Of a DNA stretch of 64,000 bases, positions 25,149 through 33,521 are shown piece by piece. Both the position numbers and the translations under genes were made by a program. The notes beneath the pieces were generated by a model that was not told where the DNA came from, did not search any database, and was given only the letters and a program-made list of their open reading frames with translations. Positions within the stretch are counted from its first letter, which is position 1. Every line of letters begins with the position of its first letter. This stretch comes from Cupriavidus taiwanensis LMG 19424 (GTDB lineage Bacteria > Pseudomonadota > Gammaproteobacteria > Burkholderiales > Burkholderiaceae): assembly GCF_000069785.1 (NCBI RefSeq), contig NC_010530.1, forward strand, positions 614,001 to 678,000, written 5' to 3'.

Positions 25149-25190
25149 TCCCCTCTCCCGCTTGCGGGAGAGGGGCGGGGGAGAGGGCCG
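25149..25190. repeat. Single CCCCTCTCCCGC palindrome
   Basis: CCCCTCTCCCGC-TT-GCGGGAGAGGGG plus the G-rich flank found in the paired units at 7323-7448 and 11111-11282. Here it occurs alone, inside the gene-free mosaic. Confidence 0.78.
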
Positions 25191-25527
25191 GAGCCTCCAC
25201 GAAGTCGTGCCCATGCACGGCGGTGACCCAGGCAATCCGGCGATGGCGATATCGCATCAACGCCTTTGCCTGCACTACGCGCGAACGCCCAAACACCATC
25301 AGCGCATATCGAGCCTGCGCAGCAGCCGCAGGCGTCCCCGCGATATTGCCCGCAGCAGGCTGCCTACACCCTGTTGGGATCGTTCAAAAGTGGGTGATCG
25401 CAGGCACCACCCCCTGACTCACATAGCGTTAGCAGGCTCGAACGGGCACCCACGCTAAACGGAAATCACCACCGCCCGAACCACCAACGCCGTGGAATTT
25501 ATTGCCAGCCGCACAGGCGACGCGTTT

Positions 25528-25582
25528 TTTGGTTACTTGTTGGCGCTCGGCCAAAAAGTGACCCGCCCAGCAGGGCGGAACC
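25528..25582. repeat. Dispersed-repeat-like sequence
   Basis: TTTTTTGGTTACTTGTTGG followed by CCAAAAAGTGACCCGCC forms an imperfect inverted repeat. From memory, very similar stretches recur in intergenic DNA of many Burkholderiales and Xanthomonadales and give rise to spurious small protein predictions; copy number in this genome cannot be checked here. Confidence 0.5.
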
Positions 25583-25654
25583 AGGCGTTTCAAAGGCCGT
25601 CAGCATGTCGCCAACAGCGCCCACCCCCAAAGCACCGGCTGGCATTTCCGACCC

Positions 25655-26890
25655 TCAAAGCCCCAAAACAAGCTTCGCAATAATGTTTCTCTGGATCTCG
25701 TTAGACCCCCCATAGATCGACGCCTTGCGATAGTTGAAATAACGCGGCGCCAGCACCGCCGCATAATCCGGCCCGACTCGCGGCTGCGCGTCGCGCCCCT
25801 GCAGTTCCGCCCAGGTATCCTGCACGAACGGCAGCGCCGCAGGCCCCGCCGCCTCCACCGCAAGCTCGCTTGCCGCTTGCAGCGTCTCGGTGCCCGTGAG
25901 CTTGAGCATGCTCGACGCGGCGCCGATCGAGGTGCCCGATTCCACCCCTGAGAACACGCGCAATTCAACCGCTTCCAACGCCGCTGCACGCAGGTGCAGC
26001 GCGGCCAGCTTGCGCCGGAACACCGGATCGTCCAGCAGCCGCGCGCCGTCGTCGCCAGGCTGCTCCGCCGCAATCTCCGCGATCTTGGACAGCTGCTTGC
26101 GCAGCATCGGGCTATACGTGCCGCCGCGCTCGAATTCCAGCAGGTACTTGGCATAGGTCCAGCCCTTGCCTTCCTCGCCGATGCGGTTGGCCACCGGCAC
26201 CCGCACGTTCTCGAAGAAGACCTGGTTCACCTCCTGCTGCCCGGGCATCGGGCCATCCAGTGTCGGCAGCGCCGAGACCGTGATGCCGGGCGAATGCATA
26301 TCGAGCAGCAGGAACGAAATCCCTTCCTGGCGCTTCGATTCGCGGCTGGTGCGTACCAGGCAGAACATCCAGTCGGCCCATTGCGCATGCGTGGTCCAGA
26401 TCTTGGAGCCGTTCAGGATGTAGTGCTCGCCTTCGCTGTCGGTGCCGTGGTCGGCGCGCAGCTGCAGCGACGCCAGGTCTGAGCCGGAATTCGGCTCGGA
26501 ATAGCCCTGGCACCACCAGACGTCGGAGCTCAGGATCGGCGGCAGGAAGCGCTGCTTCTGCTCTGGCGTGCCGTATTTCATGATCACCGGCGCCACCATC
26601 TTCAGGCCCATCGGCGATACCGGCGGACATCCCGCCGCGGCCAGTTCGGACTGGAAGATAAAGCGCTGGGCCGCGCTCCAGCCCGGGCCGCCGTATTCTT
26701 TCGGCCAGTTCGGCGCGGCCCAGCCGCGCGCGTGCAAGGCCTTCTGCCAGCGCACCTGTCCGGCCTTGTCGAGGTAGCCGTTCTTGGACTGCGCCATCAT
26801 CGCGCGCAGGTCGGCGTCATAGGCCTGGGCAATCCAGGCGCGCACTGCTTCGCGGAACTGCTGGTCTTGCGGGGAGAAATCGAGATGCAT
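25655..26890 (-). CDS. Acyl-CoA dehydrogenase, PimC-like (large partner)
   Basis: FAD-dependent acyl-CoA dehydrogenase of 411 residues. WWCQGYSEPNSGSDLA and NGSKIWTTHAQWADW mark the middle beta-domain, and YGGSNEIQRNIIAK the C-terminus. The usual catalytic Glu of YEG is Gly here; Glu252/Glu254 (LLEFERGG) can supply the base, as in isovaleryl-CoA and FadE26-type enzymes. It follows a smaller acyl-CoA dehydrogenase by 39 bases. The pair resembles PimC/PimD, which act as a heteromer on dicarboxyl-CoA esters. A steroid side-chain type FadE pair is the alternative. Confidence 0.9.
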   Translation of the reverse strand: MHLDFSPQDQQFREAVRAWIAQAYDADLRAMMAQSKNGYLDKAGQVRWQKALHARGWAAPNWPKEYGGPGWSAAQRFIFQSELAAAGCPPVSPMGLKMVAPVIMKYGTPEQKQRFLPPILSSDVWWCQGYSEPNSGSDLASLQLRADHGTDSEGEHYILNGSKIWTTHAQWADWMFCLVRTSRESKRQEGISFLLLDMHSPGITVSALPTLDGPMPGQQEVNQVFFENVRVPVANRIGEEGKGWTYAKYLLEFERGGTYSPMLRKQLSKIAEIAAEQPGDDGARLLDDPVFRRKLAALHLRAAALEAVELRVFSGVESGTSIGAASSMLKLTGTETLQAASELAVEAAGPAALPFVQDTWAELQGRDAQPRVGPDYAAVLAPRYFNYRKASIYGGSNEIQRNIIAKLVLGL

Positions 26891-26929
26891 CGACGGGCCT
26901 CGCTGGTAATCGTTTTTGTCGGGATGCCT

Positions 26930-28081
26930 TCAGGCCGCGGCCCGGGCGGGATAGAGCAGGTCGGCATAGCGGCGCAGGTGGTGCTCGGCCGAGCCCATCT
27001 GCAGGTCGATCGCCGTGACGCGCTTGAAGTAGTGGCCCACGGCCAGCTCCTCGGTCACGCCCATGCCGCCGTGGATCTGCACCGCCCCCTGGCCGACGAA
27101 GGCGCCCGCCTGGCCGGCCTGGATCTTCGCCGCGCACGCGGCCTGCGCGCGCAGCGGCGCGGCGCTGGCGGCACGCATGGCGGCCACCTGGGTCAGCGCC
27201 ACGGATTGCTCCAGCTGCATGTACATGTCGGCCATGCGGTGCTGCAGCACCTGGAAGGTGCCGATCGGCACGCCGAACTGCTTGCGCTGGCGCGCGTAGT
27301 CGATGGTGTCGGCCAGCATGCGCGCCATCGCGCCATTGGCTTCGGCGGCCAGCGCGATCATGGCGTGGTCGCACAGCAGCTCGATCAGTGACAGGGCCTC
27401 GCCTTCGCCGCCGATGCGCTGGCTGGCCGGCACCTGCACGTTGTCGAGCAGCACCTCGGCGGCACGCTGCCCGTCGAAGGTCGGATACTCGCGCAGTGTC
27501 ACACCCGGCGTGTCGCGCGCGACCCAGAACAGGCTGATGCCGGCGCGATCCCGGCGCGCGCCGGCGCTGCGCGCGCTGACGAGCAGATGCGAGGCGAACG
27601 GCGCGCCGGCCACGGCGTGCTTGTGGCCGCTGAGGCGGTAGCCGTCGCCCTGGCGCGTGGCGCTGGCCTGCACGTCGTGCCGGCAGTAGCGGCTGGCGGG
27701 CTCGGCATGGGCCCACGCCACGGTGGCCTCGCCGCCGATGATGGCCGGAATCCACTGCGCGGCCAGCTCGGCGCTGCCGTGCATCAGCGCGCCGCCGCCC
27801 AGCACCACGGTGCCGAGGTAAGGCTCCAGCACCAGGTGGCGGCCCAGCTGTTCCATCACCACCATATGCTCGACGGCGCCGCCGCCCAGGCCGCCGAGAT
27901 GCTCAGGGAACGCCGCGCCCAGGATGCCCAGGTCGCGGGCAAAGGCGCGCCAGCAATCCGGGCGCCAACCCGGCGCGGACTGCGCCGCCGCGCGGCGGGC
28001 TTCGAAATCGTAGTGGTCGGCGAGATAACGCGCGAGCGTGTCGCGCAGCATCGACTGTTCTTCGCTGAACTGGAAATCCAC
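26930..28081 (-). CDS. Acyl-CoA dehydrogenase, PimD-like (small partner)
   Basis: Second acyl-CoA dehydrogenase, 383 residues. GTG 28081 is the start because AAGGAG lies 5 bases before it and the product then begins VDFQFSEEQSMLRDTL, the family N-terminus. LADHYDFEARR matches the pimeloyl-CoA dehydrogenase small-subunit pattern. The C-terminal motif QIHGGMGVTEELAVGHYFKR is present, with MGSAEHHL in place of the YEG motif. It likely forms a heteromer with the product of 25655-26890. It is divergent from the acyl-CoA synthetase gene, with an inverted-repeat site 79 bases upstream of its start. Confidence 0.9.
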   Translation of the reverse strand: MDFQFSEEQSMLRDTLARYLADHYDFEARRAAAQSAPGWRPDCWRAFARDLGILGAAFPEHLGGLGGGAVEHMVVMEQLGRHLVLEPYLGTVVLGGGALMHGSAELAAQWIPAIIGGEATVAWAHAEPASRYCRHDVQASATRQGDGYRLSGHKHAVAGAPFASHLLVSARSAGARRDRAGISLFWVARDTPGVTLREYPTFDGQRAAEVLLDNVQVPASQRIGGEGEALSLIELLCDHAMIALAAEANGAMARMLADTIDYARQRKQFGVPIGTFQVLQHRMADMYMQLEQSVALTQVAAMRAASAAPLRAQAACAAKIQAGQAGAFVGQGAVQIHGGMGVTEELAVGHYFKRVTAIDLQMGSAEHHLRRYADLLYPARAAA

Positions 28082-28160
28082 CTTGGCTCCTTCGGATAAG
28101 GGTGAGGCGTGAGGGCGGTAGTCTGGCGGGCATCTTCCGGCCAGGCCGGTTGACTGCGCA

Positions 28161-28176
28161 TCGTCGCATCGGACGA
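28161..28176 (-). promoter_or_regulatory. Regulon inverted repeat, site A1
   Basis: TCGTCGCATCGGACGA, a variant of the palindrome found at 28241, 34505 and 36088. It lies 79 bases upstream of the acyl-CoA dehydrogenase start (28081), matching the 78 bases between site A2 and the synthetase start. The two sites begin exactly 80 bases apart. Confidence 0.6.
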
Positions 28177-28240
28177 AGCTGGCGCGCGGGCCGGAAACCC
28201 CGTCTTTTGCGGCGCTGCGGCAAAGCCGGGCTGTACCGCT

Positions 28241-28256
28241 TCGTCGCTTCCGACGA
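28241..28256 (+). promoter_or_regulatory. Regulon inverted repeat, site A2
   Basis: TCGTCGCTTCCGACGA: 6-bp arms TCGTCG/CGACGA with spacer CTTC. Identical at all 16 positions to sites at 34505-34520 and 36088-36103. It serves the acyl-CoA synthetase promoter, 78 bases upstream of ATG 28335. The spacing suggests an activator bound just upstream of the -35 region. Confidence 0.7.
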
Positions 28257-28334
28257 TGGTCGAACCGGCCAGGGTTCCGAGAATGCGGAAGCGGCATCCG
28301 CCCACCCACCATCCCCGTCGAGGAGCTCCACGCC

Positions 28335-29882
28335 ATGCATCCGCACATCCACGCGCAGCGCACGCCGGACAAGGCCGCCGTCATCATGGGCGGCAGCGGC
28401 GCCGTCGTCACCTACCGCGAGCTGGACCAGCGCTCGAACCAGGTCGCCCACCTGTTCCGCAAGCTGGGCCTGAAGCCCGGCGACCGCGTGGCTTTCATGG
28501 TGGAAAACCATGCGCGGATGTTCGAGCTGTGCTGGGGCGCCCAACGCAGCGGCATCGTCTATATCTGCCTGAGCACGCGCCTGAACGCGGCCGATGCCGC
28601 GTATATCGTCAACGACAGCGGCGCCCGCGTGCTGGTCACCACGCACGCGCAGGCCGAGATTGCCGCGGCGCTGGCCGGGCAGACGCCGGCGCTGCAGGCC
28701 CGCCTGATGCTGGACGGCACGGTGCCCGGCTATGAGACCTATGAAAACGCGCTGGCCGACTGTCCTGCCACGCGCATCGACGACGAGGTGACCGGCGGCG
28801 ACATGCTGTATTCATCGGGGACCACGGGCCGGCCCAAAGGCGTGTACGCGCCGCCGTCGAGTCCCGACATCGACGCGCCGACGACGCTGACCGCGCTGTG
28901 CCAGCGGCTCTACGGCTTCGATGCCGACACGCGCTACCTGTCGCCCGCGCCGCTGTACCACGCCGCGCCGCTGCGCTACACCATGTCGGTACAGGCGCTG
29001 GGCGGCACCGCGGTGGTGATGGAGCATTTCGACGCCGAGCAGTTCCTGCGGCTGGTGCAGCAACACCGCATCACGCATACGCAACTGGTGCCGACCATGT
29101 TCTCGCGCATGCTCAAGCTGCCCGAGGCGCAGCGGCAGACCTATGACGTGTCGTCGCTGCGCGTGGCGATCCACGCGGCCGCGCCGTGCCCGGTGCAGGT
29201 AAAGGAAGCGATGATCGCGTGGTGGGGGCCGGTGATCTGGGAGTATTACGCCGGCACCGAAGGCAACGGCGTGACCGTGGTGGACACGCCGCAATGGCTG
29301 GAGCGCAAGGGCACGGTCGGGCGGGCCATGGTGGGCAAGCTGCGCATCTGCGGGCCGGACGGCGCGCTGCTGCCGCCGGGCGAGCCAGGCACGATTTACT
29401 TTGCCGAGGGCCGCCCGTTCTCGTACCACAACGACGCGGCCAAGACCGCGGAGACGCGCCATCCGCAGCATCCGGACTGGAGCACCATCGGCGATGTCGG
29501 TTACGTGGACGCGGACGGGTATCTGTACCTGACCGACCGCAAGGCCAACATGATCATCTCCGGCGGCGTCAACATCTACCCGCAGGAAGCCGAGAACCTG
29601 CTGATGACGCATCCGAAGGTAATGGATGTCGCCGTGATCGGCGTGCCCAACGAGGATTTCGGCGAAGAGGTCAAGGCCGTGGTGCAGCCCGCCGACATGG
29701 GCCAGGCGGGGCCGGAACTGGCCGCGGAGCTGATTGCCTTCTGCCGCGCCAACCTGTCGGCCATCAAGTGCCCGCGCTCGGTGGACTTCGAGTCCGAGTT
29801 GCCGCGGCTGCCCACCGGCAAGCTGCTCAAGCGGCTGCTGCGCGACCGCTACTGGGCCGGTCACGCCAGCAAGCTGGTGTGA
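28335..29882 (+). CDS. Acyl-CoA synthetase (AMP-forming)
   Basis: ANL-family acyl-CoA ligase of 515 residues that activates a carboxylic acid to its CoA ester using ATP. The P-loop-like motif YSSGTTGRPKGV is near residues 156-167. YYAGTEG, YLYLTDRKANMIISGG and the catalytic Lys region PTGKLLKR near the C-terminus are intact. AGGAG at 28321-28325 supports ATG 28335. It is divergent from the acyl-CoA dehydrogenase pair and carries its own copy of the regulon palindrome, so it is the likely entry step of this beta-oxidation island. Confidence 0.93.
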   Translation: MHPHIHAQRTPDKAAVIMGGSGAVVTYRELDQRSNQVAHLFRKLGLKPGDRVAFMVENHARMFELCWGAQRSGIVYICLSTRLNAADAAYIVNDSGARVLVTTHAQAEIAAALAGQTPALQARLMLDGTVPGYETYENALADCPATRIDDEVTGGDMLYSSGTTGRPKGVYAPPSSPDIDAPTTLTALCQRLYGFDADTRYLSPAPLYHAAPLRYTMSVQALGGTAVVMEHFDAEQFLRLVQQHRITHTQLVPTMFSRMLKLPEAQRQTYDVSSLRVAIHAAAPCPVQVKEAMIAWWGPVIWEYYAGTEGNGVTVVDTPQWLERKGTVGRAMVGKLRICGPDGALLPPGEPGTIYFAEGRPFSYHNDAAKTAETRHPQHPDWSTIGDVGYVDADGYLYLTDRKANMIISGGVNIYPQEAENLLMTHPKVMDVAVIGVPNEDFGEEVKAVVQPADMGQAGPELAAELIAFCRANLSAIKCPRSVDFESELPRLPTGKLLKRLLRDRYWAGHASKLV

Positions 29883-30052
29883 GGCATCGGCAAACGGTGC
29901 GCGGCCGCTGCCCGCGTTTTCGCCAGGGCAGCGGTTTACGTCATAATGCCTCGCTACACCACAGCCACGGCCACCCGCCTGCATCCCGCAGTGCCGGGGG
30001 CGCATGGCGCGCCCGGCAAGGGCCGCGATGTGCGGGAGACCACTGACAGCCA

Positions 30053-32809
30053 ATGGCAAGTATCGAGGAGACCGGACGGCGCACGCCGCCACCCGCCGGC
30101 GCGGCATCGCTGGCCGCCAAGCTGCGCCCGCCGCTGCTGACCCCGTTCCAGGTCCAGCGCGCGGCGATCTGCGATGCCGTGTGCGCGGCGGGCTTCGTCA
30201 AGCTGGTGCTGGTGCGCGCGCCGGCGGGCTTCGGCAAGACCACCGCCATGCTTCAATGCCGCGCGCGCCTGGAGGCCGCCGGCGGCCGCACCGCGTGGCT
30301 GACGCTCGACCGCTCGGACAATGACCCCTCGCGCTTCCTCGGTTCGATCGAGGCCGCCATCGCGCAGGGCCTGGGCGGCGGCGGGCCGGACCGCTCCGCG
30401 CGTCAGCCGCTGGCGCAGGACCCGGGCGAACAGGCGCTGGCGCTGATCGACCGCCTCGCCAGCCATCACGGCGATTTCACGCTGTTCCTCGATGATTTCG
30501 AAGCCGTGCAGAACGCGGCCGTGGCCGGGCTGGTCTGGCAACTGGTGGAAAGCCTGCCGCCGGGCTGCCGCGTCGTGATCGGCACGCGCTGGGTGCCTGA
30601 AACCGGCCTGGCGCGCTTGCGCGCACGCGGCGAGCTGCTCGAGATCGAGCCCGCTCAGCTGCGCTTTTCGGCCGACGAGACCGCGTCCTTCCTGCGCCAG
30701 GCGCGCGGGCTGAAGCTGGCGCAGTCCGCCATCAGCGCGCTGCACCGGCGCACCGAGGGCTGGGCCACGGCGTTGTGGCTGGCGTCGGTCGCGCTGGAGC
30801 GGCGTACCCAGCCGGAGGGCTTCATTGCCGGCTTCTCCGGCTCTAACGCGGCCATTGCCGACTACCTCGTCGAAGACGTCTTCCTGCACTTGCCCGAGCC
30901 GGTGCGCGACTTCCTGCTGCGCACCTCGATCCTGGACCAGTTGTGCGGTCCGTTGTGCGACGCGGTGTGCCAGCCCGCCGCTGGCGGCAGCGAGGAAATC
31001 CTCGCGTGGCTGGAGCGCGCCAACCTGTTCCTGCTGCCGCTGGAGAGCGAACGCTATGGCGAACGCGGCTCCGGCGCCGCGCCCGAGCAGTGGTATCGCT
31101 ATCACAGCCTGTTCTCCGGTTTCCTGCGCGCGCAGCTGGCGCAGGCCATGCCCGATGCCGTGCCGCAGCTGCACTTGTCGGCGTCCCGCTGGTATGAATC
31201 GCAGGGGCGGCTGGTGCCCGCCATCGAACATGCCTTCGCCGCCGGCGCGCTGGCGCATGCGCTGCAGTTGCTCGACGGCGCCGCCGACGACCTGCTGGCG
31301 CAGGGGCGCATGCGCCTGCTGACGCGCTGGCTGGAGTCGGCGCCTGCCGACGAACTGGCGCGGCTGCCCAAGCTGCAGATCGCGCGGGTGTGGGCGGTGT
31401 CGTTCACGCGCGGGCCGGCCGAAGCGATCGCGTTGCTGCAGCAGATCCCCACCGAGGGCGCGGCCGGCGATCTGCTGGCGCATATCCGCGCGCTGCGCCA
31501 CATGCTGCTGAACATGATGGACCGCTTCGACGACGCGCGCGCCTTCGCCCGCAACGAGCTGCCGCCGTTGCCGATGGGTTATGCCTTCCCCGACGCGATC
31601 CTGGCCACCTCGATGGCCCGGCTCGCCGCGGTGGCGGGGGACTACCCCGAGGCCCGGCGGCTGCTGCAGGTGGCGCGCCACGCCGTGCGCGGGTCCGACA
31701 GCAACTTCAACAAGATCTTCTCGGAATCGGTCGAAGGGCTGATCGACCTGCGCCAGGGGCGGCTGCAGCAGGCGCTGGCGCGCTTCCGCATCGCCGCCAG
31801 CACCATGCTGCCGAACCGCTTCGGTCCCACCAACGGCAACGCCATGGCCGGCATCCTGCTGGCGGAGGGCCTGTACGAGAGCGGCGATTCCGAGCGCGCC
31901 AGCCGCCTGCTCAACGTCTACCTGCCGCTGTCGCGCGACCTCGGCCTGCCCGACCAGATCATCACCGGGCACGCGGTGCTGGCCCGCATCGCCTTCGAGC
32001 GCCGCGAGACCGACCAGGCCCACGAGTGGCTGGCGCAGCTCGAAGCGCTGGGCCACCATCGCGGCCTGACGCGGCTGGTGATGGCGGCGATGCTCGAGCG
32101 CGCCCGCCTGGCGCTGCGCCAGGGCAATGTGCATGCCGCGCAGGAGGCGATCGAGCGCGCCGCCGATCCGGCGCTGTGGCGCACGCGGCCCGGCGTCAGC
32201 TCGTTTGCCAGCGATGTCGAGGACATCACGCTGGGCCGCCTGCGGCTGGACCTGTACGCGCGCCCGGGCACGCCGGTGCGCGAGGCCATCGAACGCGAAC
32301 TCGCGGCCGCCGCGGGCAACCAGCTGATGCGCCGCGCGCTCAAGCTGCGCATCCTGCTGGCGCAGGCATGGCAGCGCACCGGCGACGGCGCGCATGCGCT
32401 GGTAGTGATGGGCGAGGCGCTGCGCTTCGGCGCGGCCGAAGGCTTCGTGCGCATCTTTGCCGACGAGGGCGACGATGTGCGCCGGCTGGTGGCCGACGCC
32501 TGCGCGCGCCAGGCGGCCAGCCTGCCGGCCCCTTACGTCGAAAAGCTGCTGCAGGCTTGCGGCCAGGCCGCCGCGGAGCCGTCCGGCGCCGGCCGGCCCG
32601 CGCCGCCGGCGCTGGTCGAGCCGCTGACGCCCAAGGAGCAGAAGGTGCTGCACCTGCTGGCCGAGGGGTATTCCAACGTTGCCATGGCCGAGCGCCTGTT
32701 CGTGTCCGAGACCACGGTGCGCACCCACCTGCGCAATATCAGCGCCAAGCTGCACGCCAGCAACCGCACCCAGGCGGTCGCGATCGCGCGCCAGCTCGGC
32801 CTGCTTTGA
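30053..32809 (+). CDS. LAL (MalT-type) ATP-dependent LuxR regulator
   Basis: Large transcriptional regulator of 918 residues. The N-terminal ATPase has a Walker A (APAGFGKTT, residues 56-64) and a Walker B-like TLFLDD near 139. A long helical-repeat sensor follows. A C-terminal LuxR HTH (LTPKEQKVLHLLAEGYSNVAMAE then VSETTVRTHLRNISAKL) ends the protein. This is the MalT/AlkS/AcoK architecture: an ATP- and ligand-dependent activator. It stands between the acyl-CoA synthetase and the other beta-oxidation genes and is the best candidate to bind the repeated TCGTCG-N4-CGACGA sites. The start has only a distant GGGAGA. Confidence 0.92.
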   Translation: MASIEETGRRTPPPAGAASLAAKLRPPLLTPFQVQRAAICDAVCAAGFVKLVLVRAPAGFGKTTAMLQCRARLEAAGGRTAWLTLDRSDNDPSRFLGSIEAAIAQGLGGGGPDRSARQPLAQDPGEQALALIDRLASHHGDFTLFLDDFEAVQNAAVAGLVWQLVESLPPGCRVVIGTRWVPETGLARLRARGELLEIEPAQLRFSADETASFLRQARGLKLAQSAISALHRRTEGWATALWLASVALERRTQPEGFIAGFSGSNAAIADYLVEDVFLHLPEPVRDFLLRTSILDQLCGPLCDAVCQPAAGGSEEILAWLERANLFLLPLESERYGERGSGAAPEQWYRYHSLFSGFLRAQLAQAMPDAVPQLHLSASRWYESQGRLVPAIEHAFAAGALAHALQLLDGAADDLLAQGRMRLLTRWLESAPADELARLPKLQIARVWAVSFTRGPAEAIALLQQIPTEGAAGDLLAHIRALRHMLLNMMDRFDDARAFARNELPPLPMGYAFPDAILATSMARLAAVAGDYPEARRLLQVARHAVRGSDSNFNKIFSESVEGLIDLRQGRLQQALARFRIAASTMLPNRFGPTNGNAMAGILLAEGLYESGDSERASRLLNVYLPLSRDLGLPDQIITGHAVLARIAFERRETDQAHEWLAQLEALGHHRGLTRLVMAAMLERARLALRQGNVHAAQEAIERAADPALWRTRPGVSSFASDVEDITLGRLRLDLYARPGTPVREAIERELAAAAGNQLMRRALKLRILLAQAWQRTGDGAHALVVMGEALRFGAAEGFVRIFADEGDDVRRLVADACARQAASLPAPYVEKLLQACGQAAAEPSGAGRPAPPALVEPLTPKEQKVLHLLAEGYSNVAMAERLFVSETTVRTHLRNISAKLHASNRTQAVAIARQLGLL

Positions 32810-32818
32810 AGCGCCGAC

Positions 32819-33490
32819 TCAGATACCGATGAATTCGGTGAATTCCGCCAGCGGCGCGCGCGCGGCGCGCAACCGGTTGGCGGGCGCCTCGGGGTCCTCG
32901 TAGCCGATCGCCATGCCGGTGAACAGCATCCGTTCGGCTGGCAGTGACAGGAATCCGGCGATGGTTTGCGGATACATTGCCCAGCATTCCTGCGCGCAGC
33001 TGTCCAGGCCTTCTTCGCGCAGCAGCAGCATCACCGTCTGCAGATACATGCCGAGGTCCGACCATTGCGGCGGGCCCATGCGCCGGTCCACGGTGCAGAA
33101 CAGCGCCAGCGGCGCCCCGAAGAAGGTGAAGTTGCTGGCGAACTGCGCCAGCCGCCGGGCCTTGTCCTCACGCGGGATGCCGAGGTGGTGGTAGAGCGCC
33201 TCGCCCACCTGGAAGCGGCGCTCGCGGTAGGGCGAGACCAGCTCGCGCGGGTAGATGTCGTACTCGCGCGCTTCGCCGGCAGGGGCCTCGGCGATGCGTT
33301 CGCGCATGATGCCGCGCAGCCGCTCCAGCGCCTCGCCGCCGACCACGTGGATGTGCCACGGCTGGAGGTTGCCGCCGGATGGCGCGCGCGCCGCGGCGTC
33401 GAGCACGCGGCGGATGGTGTCGGGCGCAACGGCCCGGGGCAGGAAGCCGCGGACGGACTTGCGGCTGGCGACGGCTTGACTGACTTTCAT
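32819..33490 (-). CDS. Nitroreductase-family flavoprotein
   Basis: FMN-dependent nitroreductase-fold protein of 223 residues from ATG 33490 (GGAGT 4 bases upstream). FMN contacts are visible: SRKSVRGF at the N-terminus, ARAPSGGNLQPWHI, and FTGMAIGYEDPEAPANRLR near the C-terminus. Natural substrates may be quinones, enones or nitro compounds. It converges with the LAL regulator gene (9-base gap) and precedes no obvious partner; the enoyl-CoA hydratase gene is upstream on the same strand, 31 bases away, so the two may be co-transcribed. Confidence 0.92.
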   Translation of the reverse strand: MKVSQAVASRKSVRGFLPRAVAPDTIRRVLDAAARAPSGGNLQPWHIHVVGGEALERLRGIMRERIAEAPAGEAREYDIYPRELVSPYRERRFQVGEALYHHLGIPREDKARRLAQFASNFTFFGAPLALFCTVDRRMGPPQWSDLGMYLQTVMLLLREEGLDSCAQECWAMYPQTIAGFLSLPAERMLFTGMAIGYEDPEAPANRLRAARAPLAEFTEFIGI

Positions 33491-33521
33491 TGGCACTCCG
33501 GAAAACATCGACGCGTGCGCA

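Larger units (their letters stand above)
24720..25654. other. Gene-free mosaic of repeats
   Basis: About 0.9 kb with no credible coding region: the frames present have odd composition, no ribosome sites and no recognisable domain. It contains an inverted repeat at 24791-24807 (CGCCGGC-GTA-GCCGGCG), a perfect 13-bp hairpin (24809-24839), a CCCCTCTCCCGC palindrome (25149-25190) and a repeat-like end (25528-25582). It separates the N-heterocycle-like cluster from the beta-oxidation cluster and looks like accumulated dispersed repeats. Confidence 0.6.

Noticed and set aside
24779..25683. Short frames in the gene-free mosaic, including one beginning MEFIASRTGDAFFG
   Set aside because: No ribosome site, no domain and repeat-like DNA; frames of this kind are typical spurious predictions in dispersed repeats.
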